From positions 124,001 through 188,000 of the forward strand of contig NSJX01000042.1 of NCBI GenBank assembly GCA_002286715.1: a stretch of 64,000 nt of DNA, written 5' to 3'. The translations under genes were made by a program, and so were the position numbers. Below are positions 57,486 to 64,000 of the stretch, piece by piece. Under the pieces are notes generated by a model. It ran no database searches and had not been told where the DNA came from. It worked only from the letters and a program-made list of their open reading frames with translations. Position 1 is the first letter of the stretch, and each line of letters starts with the position of its first letter. This stretch comes from Dentipellis sp. KUC8613 (Eukaryota; Basidiomycota; Agaricomycetes; Russulales; Hericiaceae).

Positions 57486-58680
57486 TCACAACTCCTGCAC
57501 ATTATCCCGATGCACCACCAACAGCGCCACCGACCACCCCGTGAACAGCCCGACACCATCCACCTCAAACACCCTATCCCTCGGCCCAGTCCCCAGATCC
57601 TCCAGCAGCCCCGGCTGTGGGTCGCGCATCCGCGCCCACAGCTCCCGCAGCGTCGTCGCGGGCAGGACGACGCGCAGGCGCGCCTTGTGCATCATGACGA
57701 TGATCACACCATCGCGCTTCAGGCACACGGCCTGCAGGCGCACCGCACGCGTGTCTGCGGCAGACATGCCACTCGTCGCGGCGCCGCCCACCGCCGCCAG
57801 CCGCTCGAACGCCCTCCTGACGTGCGTGCCGAGGGGCTCGAGCGAGGCCTCGGAGAGCGCGAGGCGCGCGCTCCACGGCGTCGTGCTGATGTCGGGGTTC
57901 GGGAAGCGCGGCGCGCGCACGTTGACGGGCAGGACGAGGGGCGCGGTGAGCGGGTCCGAGCGCGGCGCGTGCCCGTCGGGCGAGTCGAAGTGCGCGGTGA
58001 AAAGTGCGGTGAGGTCCGCGGTGGGCGGGGCGTATGCGGGGTGCGGGAAGTTCGCGGAGGATCTGCTGGATGAGGATCCCGCGGTGCTGTGCGGGGTCAG
58101 GGTCAGCTGGCTGGGCGGCGGTGTGGAGGGACGTACGTCGAGCGCGCGCAGCAGATCTGCCTTTTGGCGCGGCCTCGATATCGGTCAGGACCTGCTGCTG
58201 CTCCGCAGACAATGGCAACGCTCGCTGGTCCCACAAAACCCTGAACTTCTCATACGCGTCGCGCGCCTCCTCGTAGCGGCCAAGCGAGGATAGCAGCTTC
58301 GCACGCCGAAAGTGGCATTTCCCCGTCAGCGACATATCAGAGTCGGGCAGCGTGTGCTGGGAAGAGAGCACGGTGTCCGTGTCGTTCCGCGAGTCGTAGA
58401 TGTCGCCCAGCACAGGTAGCACTATGCGTGGGTAAACAGGAACTGTCGTTTCAACTCTACGGGCGTGTCGGGCTCGCCGGATGCGGGATCTAGGCCACGC
58501 GTGAATAGCTGGGCCAAGAAGGAAGATATGAGTACAGCTGTTCGTGAGCAGTATCGATATATATCTCTTATGGCTCACCCGAATCGCGTGTCTGTAATCG
58601 CCTTTTCTGAACTCGATGCTGCCGCTCTCCTTCAAGGACGTGACGGTATGTGTTGACCTCTGCCGCCCAGACAAGCCGGG
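57486..58680 (-). CDS. TPR-like protein, structure uncertain
   Basis: Minus-strand pieces fit a tetratricopeptide protein: first repeat LKESGSIEFRKGDYRHAIRL joined over a 70-nt intron (58509-58578) to FTRGLDPASGEPDTPVELKR, then LTGKCHFRRAKLLSSLGRYE followed by EARDAYEKFRVLWDQ. The C-terminal part (57486 to about 58130) reads LDVRPSTPPPSQLTLTP... to VFEVDGVGLFTGWSVALLVV and HRDNVQEL. Frames must change near 58450 and again near 58175; a 35-nt intron (GTCCTGACC...CCAAAAG) could explain the second, but the first has no obvious splice. No ATG is found in the likely first exon; TTTATAAG lies at 58758-58765 upstream. A co-chaperone role would be a guess. Confidence 0.5.
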
Positions 58681-61483
58681 GCTGCTCGGACGTGAAGAAC
58701 CAAGATGTCGCGGTGGACACAAAGTGAAAGATGTACAGTCCTAGTGAATGCCAGAGGTCTTATAAAGCCAAACCATGTTGCTTCTTTCGCAGATGTGCAT
58801 CGATCTTGTTAGAAAGTGCTTCGTAGATGGTCCGGATATAATGGCTCCGTTGGAGGATGAAAGGGAAGACGCGGCGGTACCGTGACCACACTACGAATAC
58901 TTCCGTAAACGGTCATAAGTACGACGTGCTCAAGAATCCGGTCTACGGAAAACATACAAGGTATCACATGAATTCCGACAGAAAATTCTCAAATTCGTTA
59001 CAGGTGGCTAGGTAAAGTGCACGGCAGAAAGAGCTAACAAAACGTAGGCAAAAATAAATAAACCAAGTCGGGAACTCAGCGGCACAACAGACTGCCCTCG
59101 AGACTAGAGTCATAGACATATATCCACAGAAAAAAGTAAACTACACAAACGCGTAACATCATCTCAAACGTCTTCCCTTACACCCTCACAAAATTGTCGG
59201 CACCTCGCTCACAAGTCTCGACTATATACCTGAGGCATCGGGTTACTCTGCGGTATAGCGCCGCCGGCATTTTCCACTCTTCCAAGGTCCTATCAGACGA
59301 AGACGGCATTGAGAAAGAGTCAGTGGCTTCCGAGATCGGCCCACAACTAGACCTTCGCGGTAGGAGAAAGCGAATCGAGCCGCTGACCAGAAATCATTTG
59401 GCAGTGGTCATACGCAGCTGCTAGACAGCGCTCGGCGAATCTCGCGCGCTCATCGAGTGCGCTATCGAAGCCGAACGGGCAGCTCTGAGCGAAGCTGTGC
59501 CGACATCGTATACAGGGCCGGGAGGTGAGCAAAAAGCCAGACGGAACGCCTGGGGAAGATTGATTCATTGACGCTTTCCGGATCCGGAAATGCAGGCATG
59601 ACACCCGAGTGCGGCAGCTTGTACGTCGATGAAAGTTCGCTTGACTCGCAAGAACAAAACCTAAACCCGTGCAAGTATTGAGGGTCAATATAAAGTCCCC
59701 TCCCGCCGAATACGACCTACTTGCATCGTATGTTAAGGTGCTTTATCCATGTCCATGCTTTGCCAGTGCTTTGCCCTCCAGTGGCACGGCGAGATCCACC
59801 GAGATCCTTCCCGCAGGCATAGAAAGCATAGGTACTGGCAGGGAGGGATTCGATGTCCGTGAATCGAACGGCATCGACTTGACAGAAGTCTATGGGCCGA
59901 TATCGACGTAGAGCAACCAATAATGACGCGAATCCAATCAGAATCCAATTTGTGTCGTCCCTTCGGGAATGGCCGTCGTCTATAACAGAGAGTCACCTCG
60001 AGCACTGGCGCTCAGCGCGGGAGAATACAATCACTACCAGAATCAGTGCTCGCACCTGCAGTGTTCCGGGAAAGGTCCAATCAAGTACCATGTGGGAGGA
60101 CTCACCCTCACCCCGAGTCGCTTCAACGAGTCCGAAGCCAGGCTCCAACAGTTCGAGCAGGGGAGAACTAAATGATGCTAGGATCAATAGGAACACGCTG
60201 CACGGAACGACAACAGCGAGCACTGCGGTACCTCGCCCGATATGATTATCCGTTACAAGTGTAGTCATTCCAGCCAACACAGAAAAAAAAAGCATGACAC
60301 CTACGCCCGTAGCCGTAGGAACCCAGTGTACCCACAAACGCGCCGCACACGCCACGGTGACGACGTGGCCTACAACATCCCATGGCCACCGTCACCGTCA
60401 CGGTCGCCGTGCCCGTGCAAAACTCCGTGGCCACGCGTACGGCCCACCAAAGCCGCACGCCGTCCAAACGCGTCAGCCATCGTAAATACGCCCATATACA
60501 CAATTGCAACACGCACCGCCTGCGTTCCAGACAGCAAACCGGCCCAACTACACGCCCACGCCCATACAAACTCACCCACTCACCGCCACCGCCACCGCCA
60601 CGCCGAATTGTCTATTCTTATCCCCCTCTCCATTTTGGGCTGTCCCGGGTCCGCGCCTGTGCTAGCAAATTTGCGCCGTCCAGCTCCGCGTCCGTTGACA
60701 GTACTTACTTGATGTCGACACCACCGCCTCGACTGCAGCACTAGTTGAGCCTGATCTAGTTATTTGGGGCGAAGAGCGCTGAGGAGACGAATCGCCGCGT
60801 CCTGTTTCCTGTGTCCTGTGTCCTCTTCCTCGGTCGCTCGCTGCCAGTGAGGCGGGCAGAGTTAGCCAATGCTGTAAATAGGTCTAGGCTAGAGCTGAGT
60901 TACTTGTGCCAGAAATAACCTCGACGCGCGTGCCTTCTGCCTTGAATTCGAATTGACGTTTGCCGTATCGTCGCCCCCGACACGCGTACAGCGTCTGATT
61001 GTTTCATAGCCGTAATTCGGACGTCTCGCGCGTCGACATCACCACTCCTGACAACAATTCCGCGCAACGGGAGGGGTGAGGGGTATCATAGCAAATGAGA
61101 GACGGGATATATTCTGTTTGCTCGCTCACCAGCACCGGGGCGCCTACGCTCACATCCGCGAACATAAAGGGCCCATGTGGAATAGATGCAGGGAGACATG
61201 CGAAACATGAAAAGAAGTCCATCGTTGCTAAAGGGTCCAGTAATGAAGCAGACGGGTAAAATTAAAGTGTGTCTGTGTATAAAGAAACGTTCTGTGGGGT
61301 AACGAAGTCGACTAGAGCGAGCAACGTCATGTTTGGCTGATGCGGTCTATGGTATCAGACGCGTCGTCCTCTGCACACGATCATCCAGTCATTCAAGCGA
61401 CACCGACCACAACGGAGAATCCACTAACATCACCAGGTCGTCACGGAGCATAACAGCCAATCACATCCAACGTGCGATCCTCC
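58681..61483. other. Long region without a clear gene
   Basis: 2.8 kb. The only protein-like reading is on the minus strand at 59993-60355: GVMLFFSVLAGMTTLVTDNH, then AVLAVVVPCSVFLLILASFS, two hydrophobic segments that could belong to a membrane protein with its 5' part near 60370-60580. No ATG or splice chain could be settled. CACCGTCACCGTCACGG-type simple sequence (60380-60415) contributes to open frames there. Elsewhere nothing seen. Confidence 0.45.
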
Positions 61484-62820
61484 TTACGAGAGGAAGGCGA
61501 CGGAGAACGCAACACCGACCACGGCAGCAAAGACGGACGCGCCAGTCGTGGCAGCACCGTTCGCGGAGCCGCCAGTGGGGGCAGCAGAGCCCGCAGAGCC
61601 GGAACGGCTGGCAGCGCCAGAAGCGCTGCTGCCGGCCTTGCTACCCGACGCAGTGGGAGCAGCGCCAGAGCCGGAAGCCGAAGGAGATGCGTTAGAAGGC
61701 ACAGGGGCGTCGGTGAAGAGCGCAGCCGAAGAGAACGTCTGGCAGTTGGAGCTGGCAGGCGTGCGGACGGTGAAGGGAAGGGAGGTGATGGGGCCGAGTG
61801 CCTCGTCGGGCTGGGAGTAGGTGATGGTCTGGCCGTTGGTGGTGTAGACACCAGGGAGATCCTTGTCCTCGCCCTGGCACACTTCGAAGGTACCGTTCTG
61901 AGCGTTGTTGGGGGAGTTCACAGCGCAGCCGAGACGGTCAAGGGTGTTGCGGCAGTAGCCAGCGGCATTGTTAGCGGCGCCGTTGTCGGGGCAGACAGTA
62001 ATGCAGAAGGTGCTGCCACCGATGAAGCTGAAAGAGGGAAATCAGCGATGTGAGTAAGGACGACATTGTAACCAGACGTACCTGTTCCACTCGTGCATCT
62101 GGACGAAGGTGTTGTTGTCGTTGCTGAAGCCAGTGGAGTACATGAGGCCACCGATGGGGTTACCACGCTAAAAATACCTCCATAAGAATAGACCAGAGAA
62201 AGGAACGAAAGTGCACTCACGAGATCCTGTCCGTGGGGGTCAAGCTCACCACCGAAGTCGTCACCCTGCATGTTCAACAGAGTCTGGTCAATGAAGCCAG
62301 CGATCTGGATGTAGTTGCCGGTCTTGATGTACTGGACACCCTGGAGAGCGCCAGCAGGGATGATACGGGTGCCGCGACCCTTCTTCGTGCACCACGCGAC
62401 CTCCTCACCCTCGGTATCAGCGATGGTGGAGTTAGGCTTGGCGGGAGCCCACAAGCAGAAGTCTGTATACAAAAATAAGCGCTTTGTAGCGGAACAGGAA
62501 GACAACACGTACCGTCGATGTGGCTGACGAACGAGGTTTGACATTCGGAAGAAGGACCCTCGGTGGTGGAGTTGCACTGGTTGTAGCCGGCCTGAGGACC
62601 ACGTCCTCCGGTGTCAGTGTCGACCTGCTGGGGCTGTAGAAAATGATAGGTTCAGCCGTCAAGAAAAAGGAACGCTACGTAAGACGCAGGAACTCACGAT
62701 TCCGGTGGGGTAGGCGAAGCTCTTGTCGGCCAGAGGAGTGGCGGGGAAAGAGACGGATTGAGCCGCGACGTAGGTCGAGGACGCGAGAGCCAAAAGAGCG
62801 GAAAGAGCGTAGCGAGCCAT
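61484..62820 (-). CDS. Secreted GPI-anchored glycoprotein, macrophage-activating-glycoprotein family
   Basis: Exons in transcript order are 62820-62698, 62633-62513, 62462-62221, 62167-62082 and 62027-61484 (371 residues). Signal peptide ARYALSALLALASSTYVAAQ; Cys-containing ectodomain with GYNQCNSTTEGPSSECQTSF, DFCLWAPAKPNSTIADTEGE, QYIKTGNYIQIAGFIDQTLL, GGLMYSTGFSNDNNTFVQMH and FIGGSTFCITVCPDN; then a Ser/Gly/Ala-rich stalk and a terminal hydrophobic tail (SVFAAVVGVAFSVAFLS) suited to GPI anchoring. Several N-x-S/T sites. The match to basidiomycete macrophage-activating-glycoprotein homologues is from memory; in saprotrophs it is simply a wall/surface protein of unknown role. TATATATGG on the minus strand about 125 bp upstream of ATG is a good TATA box. 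Codon use is strongly biased, suggesting high expression. Confidence 0.85.
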
Positions 62821-63166
62821 TAGGCCAAAAGGTGTGATGTGAAGGTAATGTGGTGGTGAGGGGGACAAAGAGTCGGGGCGCTGAAGAAACGCAGAGGCGG
62901 GACGAAAGGAGGAGGATGGGAACACGAACGTTGACGACGGTGGCCATATATACCCCGCCACCGTGCCCTCAGCCACCGTGTCTATTTTTGCCACTTGCCC
63001 GCCCGGCTCGGCGCCGCCCGCGCACGGACCCGACGCCGAGCTCGCACGTGACGCCCTCGCGCGACGCGCCTTTGTTGAACGCGTAACTTCAAACCCCGCC
63101 CAGTCCGCGTATTTCAGCATTTCCTCCGCCTGTCACTCCTGTCCATCCCCACTCCCGTCTCCCACC
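62821..63166. promoter_or_regulatory. Divergent promoter between the GPI glycoprotein (-) and the HMG-box gene (+)
   Basis: 346 bp. CCATATATACCCC at 62944-62956 (minus-strand GGGGTATATATGG) is the likely TATA box for the glycoprotein. GCGTATTTCAGC near 63108 precedes the HMG gene. Shared control is possible from spacing only. Confidence 0.55.
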
Positions 63167-63648
63167 ATGGCCCGCACTGCAACCGGTATGTCGCCCCTAA
63201 GCCATCGTCCCCTATTAGCCGCTCACGGTGTTTATCCAGAAACAACCACCAAGGCCGCGACCCGCCGGGCGAACAACAAGACAACGAAAGATGGTGAGAA
63301 CTCAGCATTCTTGCACAGCCTCATACCTAATGCTTGGCCGCTCAGGAGCACCAAAAACGAAGCGCGCCCCGACGCCGTACAACCTGTTCGTTCAGGCTAA
63401 TATGAAGCCCTGGCTCGAGGCCAACAAGGGCAAGAGCGTCAAGGAGGCCATGGCACACGTATGTATGCGCGTCGTTCTCTATGATATGTGTCTTATCGGC
63501 GTTTTACGCGCGGTAGATTGGCAGTATGTGGAAGGACGCGCCGGAAAATCCCAATCGCGGCAAGGAGCCCAAGGCCAAGAAGCCAGCAAAGGCCAAGAAA
63601 GCCGCGTCGCCTGAGCCCCCTCAGGTCGAGCCTAGCAGCGACGATTAG
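63167..63648 (+). CDS. NHP6: NHP6-type HMG-box non-histone chromatin protein
   Basis: Small DNA-bending protein that works with FACT and other chromatin factors. Exons 63167-63185, 63240-63293, 63346-63458 and 63517-63648 give 105 residues, like Nhp6 (~93-100). The HMG box runs from KRAPTPYNLFVQANMKPWLE through GKSVKEAMAHIGSMWKDAP; the box is somewhat short at the C-terminal side, ending in ENPNRGKEPKAKKP instead of the usual longer third helix. A basic, Lys/Ala-rich tail (AKAKKAASPEPP) and acidic end (SSDD) follow. The N-terminus is basic (TKAATRRANNKTTKD). All introns are 52-58 nt and keep frame. Nuclear. Confidence 0.88.
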
Positions 63649-64000
63649 GTCCGTTCCTCCCGCGAGGCTCATGTATGCGTCCGCTTGACGTTTTACTTCA
63701 CAGATCTCACTCTCGAGCTCGTCGATCCGTTCTGTCGTTTTGTACTCTGCTTTCTTGCTGACTCCTCCCTCCTGGCACCGACCAATCAGCCCTGGTCGTA
63801 GTCCAGATCCATATTGTAACCTCGTGTAAATTATCGTCGCACCCTGCTCGTTCTAATGTATTATGTTCGTGATACGCACGCTTGTCAATGTCTCGATGTG
63901 TCATTGTACAATTCGAATACGTACACATCGCATGTGAGAGAAGATGTCAATATTTCCTTCTTCCTAGTCACAGAATGCAAGCAGAACTTCAACCGCTTGT
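63649..64000. other. 3' flank of the HMG-box gene
   Basis: No coding signal on either strand to the end of the window. Confidence 0.6.

Noticed and set aside
57574..58722. Reading the 382-codon minus-strand ORF as one protein
   Set aside because: Its second half (ARRARAALGPAHRAPRPARQ-type sequence) is the wrong frame; the frame ending at 57486 is far more protein-like.
1..64000. CRISPR arrays, bacterial operons, ribosome binding sites, rRNA
   Set aside because: None seen; intron-rich eukaryotic gene structure throughout.

Overview
The window is nuclear DNA of a basidiomycete fungus, most likely an Agaricomycete. Genes are compact and intron-rich, with introns mostly 48-70 nt and carrying CTNAC/CTAAC-like branch sites. 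Gene content fits this group: a FunK1-type kinase, an Agaricomycete protein family with a ubiquitin-like C-terminus, a GPI-anchored macrophage-activating-glycoprotein homologue and tandem A1 aspartic-protease paralogues. All coding models were built by hand from frame continuity, splice sites and family recall; no database search was possible.

Layout. 1-915: C-terminus of ORC1. 2060-3527: low-complexity Cys-cluster protein. 3528-8076: long stretch with no supportable gene. 8077-11294: tail-anchored coiled-coil protein with four LC8-like TQT motifs. 12892-15933 (-): CaMKK/Ssp1-like kinase. 16229-16587 (-): 39-residue zinc-ribbon microprotein.

17.2-32.3 kb is an unstable block. A cassette [unidentified relic - aspartic protease A - aspartic protease B - ferroportin] appears to have been duplicated head to tail. 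Copy A (about 18.2-23.45 kb) keeps one intact protease, but its second protease and its ferroportin are reduced to a fused remnant. Copy B (23.45-32.33 kb) keeps two proteases, one of them frameshifted, and an intact ferroportin. It also carries nested TIR elements flanked by TA. All protease copies have non-canonical active-site motifs (DSA and DFG in place of DTG).

32.7-45.5 kb is conserved housekeeping: COQ9 (-) and eIF3j (+) sharing a 169-bp promoter, an unknown Pro-rich protein, a LEU5/SLC25 mitochondrial carrier (-), an arylamine N-acetyltransferase and a large C2-domain phosphatidylserine decarboxylase (PSD2 type). 46-50.3 kb: a C2H2 transcription factor and the meiotic protein HOP2. 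50.5-58.7 kb is accessory: a decayed CPNCGW relic, the FunK1 kinase, a ubiquitin-like-family pseudogene and a TPR protein. 61.5-63.65 kb: a secreted GPI-anchored glycoprotein (-) divergent from an NHP6-type HMG-box protein (+).

Functional themes are replication and meiosis (ORC1, HOP2, HMG box), mitochondrial cofactors (COQ9, LEU5 CoA carrier), iron export (ferroportin), phospholipid synthesis (PSD2), energy/stress signalling (CaMKK-like kinase) and secreted proteins. The arrangement gives no evidence of a co-regulated metabolic cluster.
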